A DNA stretch of 64,000 nt from JAPLST01 sp964397565 (GCA_964397565.1 CAYNJC010000010.1:1-64000); one strand, 5' to 3'; shown: positions 32,897-41,430, counted from the stretch's first letter. Notes: generated by a model not told the origin, from the sequence alone. Numbers and translations are program-made.

Positions 32897-32922
32897 TCAA
32901 TATTTAACATTTTACATTTGCA
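32886..32922. repeat. Right heptad array of a four-helix-bundle cassette
   Basis: Words ATTCAAT, ATTTAAC, ATTTTAC and ATTTGCA at 32895-32922 (with looser ones from 32886) are the reverse complement type of the left array. On the minus strand the array provides the final residues and TAA stop of the nucleotidyltransferase gene and the start of the four-helix-bundle gene. Confidence 0.8.
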
Positions 32923-33626
32923 GTCTTGTGCTGCTCGCAGCCGCGCACAAACTCCGCTGCAACTGCCAGTCGTTCGGGCACACCAATATCGAGGAATGGC
33001 GTGGTGGTGATGGCCGCGCGCAGGGCGCCCGGCGTCATGTGTGGAAAGACATCCCGCTCGAATGACAGAGGGACGGTCGCCGGCAGGTCGCGCAGCCACG
33101 CGGTGCGCAAGCAGTACACGCCGGCGTTTACCACGCCGGCGCCACCGGCCACCCCTTTTTCCAGAAAGCCGGTGACGCACCCCGATGCATCTACCAAGAC
33201 CGTGCCGTAGTCGCGGGCATCCTCCACGCGCGAGACGAGCAGCGCGGCCGGCGCATCTCCATGCGTGGCGGCGCACAGCGGCGCGAGGTCGGCCGGGCAG
33301 AACGAGTCGCCATTACAGACGAGGCACCACGGTGTGGCAATGTGCGGCGCTGCCAGGCGCGCGGCGCCGGCCGTGCCGCGCGGCTGATCTTCCGTCACAC
33401 AGCGGGTCGTGACGCCGGCTACGCGCGGGTGTTGGAAATGCGTGAAAATTGCCTCGGCGCGATAGCCGAGGGAAAGAATCACCTCGGTAATGCCCTGGGT
33501 ACGCAGCCATTCAAGCTGCCATTCAAGGAACGGCCGGCCGGCGATGAGAATCATCGGTTTGGGAATGGTCGGGTGGATGGCGCGAATGCGCGTGCCAAGC
33601 CCGCCGGCCAGGATAATCGCGGTCAT
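32904..33626 (-). CDS. hddC: Sugar-phosphate nucleotidyltransferase (HddC-like)
   Basis: 240 residues from ATG 33626, which overlaps the preceding stop (ATGA). Nucleotidyltransferase motifs: IILAGGLGTRIR, PKPMILIAGRPF, LVCNGDSF (metal-binding Asp), FLEKG and FLDIGVPE. With the HddA-like kinase it is most likely the guanylyltransferase for D-glycero-alpha-D-manno-heptose 1-phosphate, although other NDP-sugar pyrophosphorylases look similar. The last five codons and the TAA come from the heptad array, so the original C-terminus may have been replaced. Confidence 0.85.
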   Translation of the reverse strand: MTAIILAGGLGTRIRAIHPTIPKPMILIAGRPFLEWQLEWLRTQGITEVILSLGYRAEAIFTHFQHPRVAGVTTRCVTEDQPRGTAGAARLAAPHIATPWCLVCNGDSFCPADLAPLCAATHGDAPAALLVSRVEDARDYGTVLVDASGCVTGFLEKGVAGGAGVVNAGVYCLRTAWLRDLPATVPLSFERDVFPHMTPGALRAAITTTPFLDIGVPERLAVAAEFVRGCEQHKTANVKC

Positions 33627-34393
33627 GGCAGCAGGCCTTCCTCGCGCAAGAAGCGCAGGACGCTGTCGCGCGTGGCCGGCACGTGCGTCAGCGCGCGCAG
33701 CTTGGCATTGTTGACCTCGTAGAACTGGCGCGGCAACGCGGATTGCTCCTGGCCGGTCTTGCCCAACAGATCCCGAATGGCGCGCAGCGCGATGACGCCG
33801 CTGCCGCACACATTGAAAATCTCGTGCGTCGCGCCGCGCTGCAGCAATTCGCAAACAATACGGCCCACCTCGTGGGTGTGAATGTATTGAAATTGAGAAT
33901 CGAGATGCACCCGCAGTGGCACGTCATGCACAAGATCAAACACCGGACTCTTTTTCATGCCGGGGCCGACCATGCCGCCCAGCCGCGTGATCAGCCAGTC
34001 GGCGCAGGTCGTGCGCACATATTGCTCGGCCAGCCATTTGTGGAAGCCATAGCGCGACTGGCGTGCCGGATCAAGCGCGACCACCTCGGCGGTGTCGGCC
34101 GGATCGGCAAAGGCAGTGTAGACATCCACCGTCGAGATCAACACATGTTTTTTGGCCGGAAAATCCTGGAGCGAGCGGACCACGCTCAGCACCGACAATT
34201 CAAATTCGCGCGCCGGATCTTCATCCGCAAGAAACTTCTTGGAATTGCCGTTAACGTTGACCAGCACGTCGCACGGCTGCCCCTTGCAGGCGGCATAGTT
34301 GTCGAGATCCACGCCGAGGCAGGTGTCCAGCTGCCGCAATGCGGACAGCACGGCCGCGCCGACGAAGCCTTGTGCGCCTAGGACGATGATCAT
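33623..34393 (-). CDS. NAD(P)-dependent SDR epimerase/reductase
   Basis: 256 residues from ATG 34393, which overlaps the upstream stop (ATGA). An N-terminal Rossmann motif (IIVLGAQGFVGAAVL) and an active-site YGFHKWLAEQY (YxxxK) define an extended short-chain dehydrogenase; HVLISTVDVY holds the catalytic Ser/Thr strand. It is shorter than typical epimerases. Within the HddA/HddC operon it probably modifies or reduces the nucleotide-activated heptose or a related deoxysugar. Confidence 0.85.
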   Translation of the reverse strand: MIIVLGAQGFVGAAVLSALRQLDTCLGVDLDNYAACKGQPCDVLVNVNGNSKKFLADEDPAREFELSVLSVVRSLQDFPAKKHVLISTVDVYTAFADPADTAEVVALDPARQSRYGFHKWLAEQYVRTTCADWLITRLGGMVGPGMKKSPVFDLVHDVPLRVHLDSQFQYIHTHEVGRIVCELLQRGATHEIFNVCGSGVIALRAIRDLLGKTGQEQSALPRQFYEVNNAKLRALTHVPATRDSVLRFLREEGLLP

Positions 34394-35352
34394 AAGCGCA
34401 GCGCGCCGGGGATGTGATAGTTCTGCTTGAACCACGCGATCGTCTCGGCCAAGCCGTCGTGCAATGAGGTTGTGCAGGACACGCCAATCAGTGTCTGCAT
34501 ACGCGCGACGTCAAAGCCCTTGAACAGTTGGCCGTCCGGCCGCGCCGTGTCCCAGCGCACCACGCCAGGAAAACCCATTTGCGCGACGACCGTGTCGTAC
34601 AGCTCTTTGATGGTCGTTTGGGTGCCGCTCGAAATGTTGAAAAACGCGTCACCGTCATATTGCTCGAGCGTGACAACCAGGGCGCGCGCGACATCTTTGA
34701 CATAGACGAAATCGCGCACCGGCGCGCCCGTGCCCCAGGCAACGATTTCCTTATCGCCACGCGCCATCGCCTCGTACACTTTGCGAATCAAGGCGGGAAT
34801 CACATGCGATTCGTTCGCGTTATAATTGTCAAACGGGCCATACATGTTGCCGGGCACAGTGACAATAGCGTTGAAGTGGTGCTGGACGCGATACGCCCAG
34901 GCCTGCACCAGGTTCATTTTTTTGGCCATTGCGTAGCCGGCGCTTTCAAGCTGCGGAAAGCCGTTCCACATGTCGCTTTCGTTGATGGGCGCGGGCGCGT
35001 GCGCGGGATAACTGCAGCCGCCCATGCAGGTCAGGTACTTGCGCACGCCGGCGCGCCAGGCCTCGTGCATGACCATGGTCTGCATCAGCAGGTTGGTATA
35101 ATAAAAATCGGCGGGGCGTTCGGCGTTGGCTTTAATGCCGGCGCTGAGCGCGGCGAGGTGCACGACGAGCTCCGGCTGGTGCTCGGCAAACATGCGGCGC
35201 ACCTCGGTCTGCTCGAGCAGGTTGTAGTCCTTACTCGACAGCGCGGTGACGTCGGTGTAGCCGGCCTTGGCCAGCGCCGCGAGCAGATTGCGGCCGAGGA
35301 AGCCGGTTGCGCCGGTGACGAGGAGGCGGCGATGCTGAAGGTCAAGGGTCAA
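34390..35352 (-). CDS. GDP-L-fucose-synthase-like SDR (WcaG/Fcl family), TTG start inside heptads
   Basis: 320 residues. LLVTGATGFLGRNLL is the Rossmann motif, YAMAKK the YxxxK pair, CMGGCSYP the catalytic Ser/Cys strand, and NMYGPFDNYN, SHVIPALIRK and WGTGAPVRDFVYV are signatures of GDP-4-keto-6-deoxymannose 3,5-epimerase-reductases. There is no ATG at the expected place; the only workable start is TTG 35352, which lies in a GGTCAAG-type heptad array (antisense CTTGACC). The array seems to have replaced the original start and ribosome binding site. Probably acts on a GDP-sugar or GDP-6-deoxyheptose. Confidence 0.85.
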   Translation of the reverse strand: MTLDLQHRRLLVTGATGFLGRNLLAALAKAGYTDVTALSSKDYNLLEQTEVRRMFAEHQPELVVHLAALSAGIKANAERPADFYYTNLLMQTMVMHEAWRAGVRKYLTCMGGCSYPAHAPAPINESDMWNGFPQLESAGYAMAKKMNLVQAWAYRVQHHFNAIVTVPGNMYGPFDNYNANESHVIPALIRKVYEAMARGDKEIVAWGTGAPVRDFVYVKDVARALVVTLEQYDGDAFFNISSGTQTTIKELYDTVVAQMGFPGVVRWDTARPDGQLFKGFDVARMQTLIGVSCTTSLHDGLAETIAWFKQNYHIPGALRL

Positions 35353-35360
35353 AGGTCAAG
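35340..35360. repeat. Left heptad array of the second four-helix-bundle cassette
   Basis: Three exact heptads, GGTCAAG, GGTCAAA and GGTCAAG, covering both the TTG start of the SDR gene (35352) and the TGA stop of the four-helix-bundle gene (35356-35358). They are inverted relative to the array at 35764-35805. Confidence 0.85.
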
Positions 35361-35739
35361 GGGTGTTGTGGGGTTGGCGTAGTTTCTGGGTCAGAGACGA
35401 GATGCCCTTTGAGATCTTGAGCGCCATAGCGCGACGTTCTTTGGCGATTTCCGCCGTCACATACCTCACATCTTCGGCAACATAGTACATGCTGCGCATC
35501 TCGCCACACGAACCCTTGGCGATATCCAAGAAGCGCGCATAGTCAGCAACGGGTTCGCGCTCAAATCCTTCGGCGATATTGTTCATGATGGAGATGCCAC
35601 AGCCTTGGATCTGGCCCTTGAATATGTAGTCGCGTGCCCCCGGACTATCTGGGCCAAAATCCGCGTAAACTGCTTTGACCAGCAGGCGCGCTTCCTGCCA
35701 GATCCAAAGATCCTCGAACGAATGTGGGCGCGCGTTCAT
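35356..35739 (-). CDS. Four-helix-bundle protein (IVP/S23 family), second copy
   Basis: 127 residues, helical. The opening SFEDLWIWQEARLLVKAVY and the central QIQGCGISIMNNIAEGFE are diagnostic of the four-helix-bundle (TIGR02436) family; the last helix has EMRSMYYVAEDVRYV. It is not close to the gene at 32513 in sequence, so the two are independent acquisitions rather than a local duplication. The stop codon is formed by the flanking heptad array. It lies within the nucleotide-sugar operon but has no metabolic link to it. Confidence 0.9.
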   Translation of the reverse strand: MNARPHSFEDLWIWQEARLLVKAVYADFGPDSPGARDYIFKGQIQGCGISIMNNIAEGFEREPVADYARFLDIAKGSCGEMRSMYYVAEDVRYVTAEIAKERRAMALKISKGISSLTQKLRQPHNTP

Positions 35740-35763
35740 TGTTCTCTCTCTTTTCCTTATTCC

Positions 35764-35805
35764 TTTACCCTTTGACCTTTGACCCTTGACCCTTGACCCT
35801 TGACC
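35764..35805. repeat. Right heptad array of the second four-helix-bundle cassette
   Basis: Six consecutive heptads: TTTACCC, TTTGACC twice, then CTTGACC three times. Read on the opposite strand they match the left array (GGTCAAG/GGTCAAA). The array ends five bases before the stop codon of the next gene at 35810. Confidence 0.85.
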
Positions 35806-35809
35806 TTCT

Positions 35810-36745
35810 TCACAGGTTTGTCATCTCGCGCCGGCTGAGGAGGCGGTAGCCGACCAGCAGCTCGCGGATGCCATCCTCGACCCCGCGCCGGGCCACAAAG
35901 CCGCGCCGGTTGATCTTGTCGTTCGAGACAATGTAGTTGCGCTTGTCCGGGTCGTCGCCGATCTCCGCGAAGTGAAGGTAGAACTTCGGCACCTGCTTCT
36001 TGACCAGTAAGGCCAGCTCTTCCTTCGAATAATTGGCATCATTCAAGCCGACATTGTAGGGCTCGCCCTGCATGGCGTCATAGTTCTTCAGGCAGAAGGC
36101 GAAGCAGTCGGCAATATCGCGCACATGGCAGAAGTTGCGCTTGAAGTCTTTTTGAAAAATGATAATCGAGCCATTGGTCACGGCTTGATAAGTGAAATCA
36201 TTGACCAGCAAATCAATGCGCATGCGCGGCGAGACACCGAACGCCGTGGCCAGCCGCAGCGTAATCGCAGTGCGGCTGTCGAGCAGCAGCTTCTCGGCGT
36301 CGCACTTGGTACGGCCATATAACGAAATCGGGTTGAGCGGCGTCGCTTCGGTGCAATGCAGATCGCCACTGGTGGCGCCATAGCCGCTGTTGGTGGTGGG
36401 ATAGACAATGCGCTGGGCGGCGCTGCGCACGCGGTTGAGCATGGCGATCGCCTCGTAGTTGATCGAGGTGGCGGAGAGCGGATCGCGCAGGCAGGCGGGA
36501 AAGCCGACAATTGCCGCCAGCGGGATGATGGCATCCACCTCCTTCAGCAGCGCCCGGACGAGCTCTTCGTTGCGGCAATCGCCATAGACAAAATTGAACG
36601 AGGGATTGGCGCAGTACTCAAGCAGACTATTCTGGCGAAAGAGCAAATTGTCCAAGACCGTCACGCGATAGCCGTCCTCGAGCAGGCGGCCGGTGATGAT
36701 CGAACCAAGATAGCCTGCGCCACCGGTGATAAGTACATGTGTCAT
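35810..36745 (-). CDS. NAD-dependent epimerase/dehydratase, first gene of the nucleotide-sugar cluster
   Basis: 311 residues from ATG 36745. HVLITGGAGYLGSII binds the dinucleotide, YGRTKCDAEKL is the YxxxK active site with PTTNSGYG as the Thr/Ser strand; KRNFCHVRDIADCF and a C-terminal helix region complete an extended SDR. It resembles nucleotide-sugar 4,6-dehydratases/epimerases of the UDP-glucose-4-epimerase group. It precedes the WcaG-like, SDR, HddC-like and HddA-like genes in one direction and has a good promoter, so it likely starts the pathway operon. Confidence 0.87.
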   Translation of the reverse strand: MTHVLITGGAGYLGSIITGRLLEDGYRVTVLDNLLFRQNSLLEYCANPSFNFVYGDCRNEELVRALLKEVDAIIPLAAIVGFPACLRDPLSATSINYEAIAMLNRVRSAAQRIVYPTTNSGYGATSGDLHCTEATPLNPISLYGRTKCDAEKLLLDSRTAITLRLATAFGVSPRMRIDLLVNDFTYQAVTNGSIIIFQKDFKRNFCHVRDIADCFAFCLKNYDAMQGEPYNVGLNDANYSKEELALLVKKQVPKFYLHFAEIGDDPDKRNYIVSNDKINRRGFVARRGVEDGIRELLVGYRLLSRREMTNL

Positions 36746-36799
36746 GCGCTGCGTCTTCCCCAGGGATAAAGCACGTCCGCCGGGACGTTGAATAGTACG

Positions 36800-36828
36800 A
36801 TGATACGAAAAACAGTGCAGAATGGCAA
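36800..36828 (-). promoter_or_regulatory. Promoter of the nucleotide-sugar cluster
   Basis: Minus strand: TTGCCA at 36828-36823, 17-nt spacer, TATCAT at 36805-36800, about 50 bp upstream of ATG 36745. No clear Shine-Dalgarno sequence precedes the ATG. Confidence 0.6.
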
Positions 36829-36992
36829 GTGCAGAGGGCACCTATGTGTCACGCACGTAGAACGGTCACCCAAGGTTTGCCAACTTGCATTTTCGCTCCC
36901 TTTTTTGTTATCATCTTTTTACGAGAGAATTGCCGTTGACCATTGATACATGACTACTGTAACTTCGCGCGTCGCCCGTATCGCGACAGAAA

Positions 36993-37706
36993 ATGCCCTC
37001 CATCATTATTGCCTGTTTGCATGAAGAAGACACGATCCGCGCGTGTCTCGAACGCGTGACGCGCGCGGTGCCGGACGCGGAGATCCTCGTCGTCCATGGC
37101 GGCACCGACCGCTCGCTCGCCATCGCCACCGAGATGGCGCGCACCAATCCGCATATCGTCCCGCTGCGCAACGAACATGATCAAGGCAAAGGCCATGCAA
37201 TCCAAGTCGGTATTGCGCATGCCACCCACGCGGTGATGTGCCAATGGGACGCCGACCTGCAATTCCCGCCCGACGACATTCCGACCGTGCTCGCGCCCAT
37301 TCAAGCCGGCACTGCCGATCTGGTGATCGGTTCGCGCTTCATGCCAGGCGCCGACCGCTCGCAGTACAAGTTCAGCTTCTTGCGCGGCGTCGGCAATGGG
37401 ATGGTGAACCGCTGGACCAGCCTGATGTGCGGCCGGCGCATGACCGACGTGACCACCGGCTGCAAGGCCTGGACGCGCGCGGCGATCACCCAGATCAATT
37501 TCCAGGACAAGCAGTTCGTGTATGAAGTTGAAATTGTGGTGCGCGCCGCCCGCCTGGGCTTGCGGATTGTGCAAGTGCCGGTGCGGTATCACAACCGCCA
37601 AGGCGGTGTCTCCGGCCATGGCAGCGGTTGGCGCGAGATCATGAGTCTTATGAACTGTGGTCTGAGATTGCTGTGGACCGCCACCCGCATCCGCCTGACC
37701 ACTTGA
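36993..37706 (+). CDS. Family 2 glycosyltransferase (dolichol-phosphate-mannose-synthase type)
   Basis: 237 residues. IIIACLHEEDTI opens the nucleotide-sugar-binding domain, with VHGGTDRS and the metal-binding QWDADLQF (DxD) following; VIGSRFMPGA and FVYEVEIVVRA are typical of GT2 enzymes that transfer a sugar to a polyprenyl phosphate or act on cell-surface glycans. There is no C-terminal membrane segment, so it is a cytosolic or peripheral enzyme. Divergent from the nucleotide-sugar cluster and a plausible user of its product. Confidence 0.88.
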   Translation: MPSIIIACLHEEDTIRACLERVTRAVPDAEILVVHGGTDRSLAIATEMARTNPHIVPLRNEHDQGKGHAIQVGIAHATHAVMCQWDADLQFPPDDIPTVLAPIQAGTADLVIGSRFMPGADRSQYKFSFLRGVGNGMVNRWTSLMCGRRMTDVTTGCKAWTRAAITQINFQDKQFVYEVEIVVRAARLGLRIVQVPVRYHNRQGGVSGHGSGWREIMSLMNCGLRLLWTATRIRLTT

Positions 37707-37740
37707 TGGTAATGTCAACGGGTGCCGCAGAAAAGGTAGG

Positions 37741-37759
37741 GCGGGCAGGCCCTGCCCGC
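37741..37759. repeat. GC-rich hairpin after the glycosyltransferase gene
   Basis: GCGGGCAGG faces CCTGCCCGC around a single C. No T-run follows, so it is REP-like rather than an intrinsic terminator. A 20-bp stretch at 37774-37793 (GCCGCCC, then GAGGGCGG) resembles the hairpin inside the MITE-like element and may be a small remnant. Confidence 0.45.
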
Positions 37760-37881
37760 TGTTGCCGAAATTGTTGCCGCCCGCGCTGAGGGCGGTGCGG
37801 TTTGGCGGAGTCTGTCGCAGCCGGCGCTAACGCTGAAACAGAGTGCTGTTTCTTCTTGCGTGCAACAACAGGGCACTGCGC

Positions 37882-37910
37882 TTGACAGGTGGGCGTCGTC
37901 TGGGTACAAT
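37882..37910 (+). promoter_or_regulatory. Promoter of the ABC exporter operon
   Basis: TTGACA at 37882-37887, exactly 17 nt, TACAAT at 37905-37910. Leader of about 40 nt before ATG 37957. Confidence 0.8.
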
Positions 37911-37956
37911 ACTCACGCTCCGTTTCATCATTTAACACGAGGGCGCCGCACACGGC

Positions 37957-39894
37957 ATGTATATCTTCTTACGATTCATTCGCAACGCCTGGAACTACAA
38001 AGCACGCCTGATTGTGTCCATTCTGTGCATTGTGGGCGTCAACATCTTTCAGATCGGCTCGATCGGCAGCTTGATCCCTATTGTTGACCGCATTGCCAAT
38101 GACAGTCAGATTGCCGTGCCAAAGTCCGTCACCGCTTTCTTTGCGTATATTGGCGTGAGCGACTTTTCCCAGCGCGTGATTCACTATTTGAACACGACGA
38201 ATCGCCACACCCTGGTCATCCAACTGACCATTTTCTTTTTGCTGGCGACCGTCCTGCGTGGCGTCTTCGATTACGTCATGAAAGTAACCATGGAGTCGGT
38301 GGCGCAAGGCGTCATGCGCGATTTCATGAAGCATATGCATCAGCATTTGCAGATTCTGCCGGTCCAGTTTTTCGCCAAAACGCGCACCGGCGAATTGATC
38401 AGCCGCCTGACCAACGACGTCAATCTGGTGCAGGCCAGCTTGTCGGCGCGCTTGATCGAAAGCGTGTGCGACATCACCCAGTTGCCGTTTCTGGCCGTGT
38501 TCTTGCTGGTCACGGATTGGAAGATGACCTTGTTGTTGTCCCTGGCCATTCCCTTGCTGATGGGCCCGATCATTGTCATTGGCCAACGCCTGCGCCGCCT
38601 TTCCAAAAAATCGCAGGAGAAAATCGCCGATATCATGTCCATGCTGCAAGAAACCATCACCGGCATTCGCATTGTGCGCGCCTTCAACATGGAACAATAT
38701 GAAGTGCGCCGGTTTGACAAACAGGCCAACCGCTTCTATCACCTGCGCATGAAAGCTATCCGGCGCGACGCCCTGATTGGCCCCTTGACGGAAATCGTCG
38801 GGATCGGCTGCGCCTTGCTGGTCGCCAACATCATGCTGGGCCGCGTACTACAAAAGCAACTCTCGCCCGGGTTTCTGGTGGCCTACATCGCCCAGTTGGT
38901 GATTATGATGAAGCCCTTGCGCAGCATCGGCAAAGTCAACAGTTTGATTCAGCGCGCGGTTGGCGCCTTGGTGCGCATCTACGATCTGCTGGATACCAAA
39001 TCGTCCATCGTTGAGATCCCGGCCGCCATTGAACTGCCGCCGTTGCAGCACGACATCCGCTTCGAGCATGTCGCCTTTGCCTACGATCCGGCCGGTGCGC
39101 CGGTGATCAAAGACCTGACCCTGCAGGTCAAGGCCGGCGAGATGATCGCGCTGGTCGGCCCCAGCGGCGGCGGCAAAACCACCTTTGCCAACCTTATCCC
39201 GCGCTTCTATGATGTGACCGACGGCGCGATTTTATTTGACGGCGTCGACCTGCGCGACGCGACCTTTGCCTCGCTGCGCGGCCAGATCGGCATGGTGACC
39301 CAGGAAACCATTTTGTTCAACGATAGCGTGCGCAACAACATTGCCTACGGGCGCGCCGATATTCCGCTTGACGACGTGATCGCCGCCGCACAGGCCGCCA
39401 ACGCCGACGGCTTCATCCGCGAAATGCCCGAGGGCTATGATACCGTCATCGGCGAGCGCGGCGTGCGCCTCTCCGGCGGCCAGCGCCAACGCCTGGCCAT
39501 TGCGCGCGCCATCCTCAAGAATCCGCGCGTGCTGATCCTCGACGAAGCCACCTCCGCGCTCGACACCGAAAGTGAACGCCTCGTCCAGGAAGCCATTGAC
39601 CACTTGATCAAGGATCGCACCGTCTTTGCCATCGCCCACCGACTCTCGACCATTCAGCACGCCGACCGCATCCTCGTGCTGGTGGACGGCGATGTGGTCC
39701 AGATCGGCACGCACGACACGCTGATCACCGACGAAGACGGCTTGTATAAAAAGTTGCATGACATGCAATTCCGCGACCCCGGCCATGCCGTGCCCAGCGG
39801 CTTTATTGATTTTATCAAGTTCAAACTCCGCCAGGCGCGCGAACGTCGCGCACAACGGCGGCTTAACGAAACATCCACTCCGCCCGCGCTATGA
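37957..39894 (+). CDS. ABC exporter, fused permease and ATPase (MsbA-like)
   Basis: 645 residues. Residues about 1-335 form the six-helix type I exporter domain; about 365-605 the ATPase with Walker A GPSGGGKTTF, Q-loop VTQETILF, signature LSGGQRQRLAIARA, Walker B VLILDEATSALD and H-loop IAHRLST. A basic tail of about 25 residues follows. MsbA-like half-transporters work as homodimers to flip lipid A core, other glycolipids or peptides. The position after a glycosyltransferase and near the nucleotide-sugar genes favours an envelope-glycolipid substrate. The stop overlaps the next ATG. Confidence 0.92.
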   Translation: MYIFLRFIRNAWNYKARLIVSILCIVGVNIFQIGSIGSLIPIVDRIANDSQIAVPKSVTAFFAYIGVSDFSQRVIHYLNTTNRHTLVIQLTIFFLLATVLRGVFDYVMKVTMESVAQGVMRDFMKHMHQHLQILPVQFFAKTRTGELISRLTNDVNLVQASLSARLIESVCDITQLPFLAVFLLVTDWKMTLLLSLAIPLLMGPIIVIGQRLRRLSKKSQEKIADIMSMLQETITGIRIVRAFNMEQYEVRRFDKQANRFYHLRMKAIRRDALIGPLTEIVGIGCALLVANIMLGRVLQKQLSPGFLVAYIAQLVIMMKPLRSIGKVNSLIQRAVGALVRIYDLLDTKSSIVEIPAAIELPPLQHDIRFEHVAFAYDPAGAPVIKDLTLQVKAGEMIALVGPSGGGKTTFANLIPRFYDVTDGAILFDGVDLRDATFASLRGQIGMVTQETILFNDSVRNNIAYGRADIPLDDVIAAAQAANADGFIREMPEGYDTVIGERGVRLSGGQRQRLAIARAILKNPRVLILDEATSALDTESERLVQEAIDHLIKDRTVFAIAHRLSTIQHADRILVLVDGDVVQIGTHDTLITDEDGLYKKLHDMQFRDPGHAVPSGFIDFIKFKLRQARERRAQRRLNETSTPPAL

Positions 39895-40643
39895 CCCGCT
39901 TTCTTCTCCGCAGTGCGTTGTTCTTGGTTGTCGCCGCCGCCGTCCTGCCGGCCGAGGAAATTATTGATTATCTTGACAAACTGGATGCGCAATTCAAGCG
40001 CACGCGCACGGTCAATACCGTGCAGATCAGCGCGTCTCCGCAATTGGCCGAGCGCACCTTCGCCATCTTTGTCAAGGAGCAACTCGAAAAAAAGGCGGAG
40101 CGCCAGGCAATCTTGAAGCAATGGGTCCCGCGCTACTATGCGATGCAGCGCGACGGTTATGTCTTTGCCGTTGAATTTCTGTTGCTCAACCAGAATTTGG
40201 ACAGCAATGTCGAAGTGCCCTTGACGGGTGATCTACGCCGCAATATTGTGTTGATCAATAGCAAGGGCGAGACCGGCATGGCCTATAAGGTTACCGGCGA
40301 CAATGTGGCCAAATTGGATTTCATGTATCCCAAAAAATTGATCACTTGTTACTTCAACACAGTCAGCGCGCACGGCAAGCCGCTGCTGTACAACGGGATC
40401 ACCTCCTTGAAGTTGCAGATCTCCGGGCTGGGCGCCGCCCTGCCGGATACGGTCCTCACATGGGATATGCCGTTGTCTTACGGTGACATGCCGCGCCCAC
40501 CGCCAATGAGTTCACGCTTTGGCACAAAACCGTTTTATTCGTTGATCCCGCAGAAAAGTAACGTCTGGTATCGCGTGGACCTCGCGCCGGCGCTGCCCCG
40601 TGCGCCGGCCGCCGCGCCGCGCCCTGCCGCACCGCGTTCCTAA
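39891..40643 (+). CDS. Secreted protein of unknown function, coupled to the ABC exporter
   Basis: 250 residues; its ATG overlaps the exporter stop (ATGA). A signal peptide (LLRSALFLVVAAAVLPAEE) is followed by a region with alternating beta strands (VFAVEFLLLNQNLD, NIVLINSKGETG, ITSLKLQISGLG), consistent with an Ig-like or lipid-binding beta fold, and a Pro/Ala-rich tail. I do not recognise the family. Coupling to the exporter suggests it receives or processes the exported substrate in the periplasm. Confidence 0.75.
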   Translation: MTRFLLRSALFLVVAAAVLPAEEIIDYLDKLDAQFKRTRTVNTVQISASPQLAERTFAIFVKEQLEKKAERQAILKQWVPRYYAMQRDGYVFAVEFLLLNQNLDSNVEVPLTGDLRRNIVLINSKGETGMAYKVTGDNVAKLDFMYPKKLITCYFNTVSAHGKPLLYNGITSLKLQISGLGAALPDTVLTWDMPLSYGDMPRPPPMSSRFGTKPFYSLIPQKSNVWYRVDLAPALPRAPAAAPRPAAPRS

Positions 40644-40659
40644 ACCCGCACAGGCTTTT

Positions 40660-41331
40660 ATGCAACCCACCGAGCTGGCCCGCACGATTCAACACACCTT
40701 GCTGAAAATCACCGCGACGGCGGATGACCTTCGGCAGCTCTGCCAGGAAGCGCGCACCTATAATTTCCAGGCTGTCTGCGTCCAGCCCATGTGGGTGTCG
40801 CTGGCGGTGGACGCCTTGCGCGGCAGCACCAGCACGGTCTGCGCTGTCGCCGATTTCCCGCACGGCGCCGGCGGGCGCGCGGCCAAGGCGTGCGAAGTGC
40901 GCGACCTGGTTGCCAAGGGCGCGACGGAAGTAGATGTCGTTTGTAAAATTGGTTATCTGCGCTCCGGCATGGCGCGCGAATTTCAAGACGATCTGGCGGC
41001 GGTCGTCGAGGCCGCCGACGGCGCCATCACCAAAGTAATTCTTGAAACGTCCATTCTGACTGACGACGAATTGCGCCGCGCCATTGATCTGGCCGTCGCC
41101 GCGCGCATGGATTATATCAAGACCGCCTCGGGCTTCAACGGCCCGGGCGCGACAGTTGCAATCATCGCCCGCATGCGCGAGCTGGCAGCCGGGCGGGTCA
41201 AGATCAAAGCGGCGGGCGGCATTCGCACGCGTGAAGATGCTATCGCCATGCTACAGGCCGGCGCGCAATTGCTCGGCACCAGTTCCGGCGTGGCCATCAT
41301 GCAAGGCGCCACCGCCACGACGCAATATTAG
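40660..41331 (+). CDS. deoC: Deoxyribose-phosphate aldolase
   Basis: 223 residues from ATG 40660. The class I aldolase features of DeoC are clear: an N-terminal helix leading to VCVQPMWV, strand TKVILETSILTD, the Schiff-base Lys in YIKTASGF, and VKIKAAGGIRTREDA with the second active-site Lys; the C-terminal LGTSSGVAIM binds phosphate. It cleaves 2-deoxyribose 5-phosphate to acetaldehyde and glyceraldehyde 3-phosphate in deoxynucleoside catabolism. It follows the secreted-protein gene by 16 bp and may be read through from the exporter promoter; no other deo gene is present. Confidence 0.95.
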   Translation: MQPTELARTIQHTLLKITATADDLRQLCQEARTYNFQAVCVQPMWVSLAVDALRGSTSTVCAVADFPHGAGGRAAKACEVRDLVAKGATEVDVVCKIGYLRSGMAREFQDDLAAVVEAADGAITKVILETSILTDDELRRAIDLAVAARMDYIKTASGFNGPGATVAIIARMRELAAGRVKIKAAGGIRTREDAIAMLQAGAQLLGTSSGVAIMQGATATTQY

Positions 41332-41430
41332 TAATCCGCGCATAACCATTTGACGAAGAGATAAAGAGATTTATAGAGTACAAGAGTTGCCACTAGAGTG
41401 TAAATGGTAACCGTCTCATATCTGGAGACC

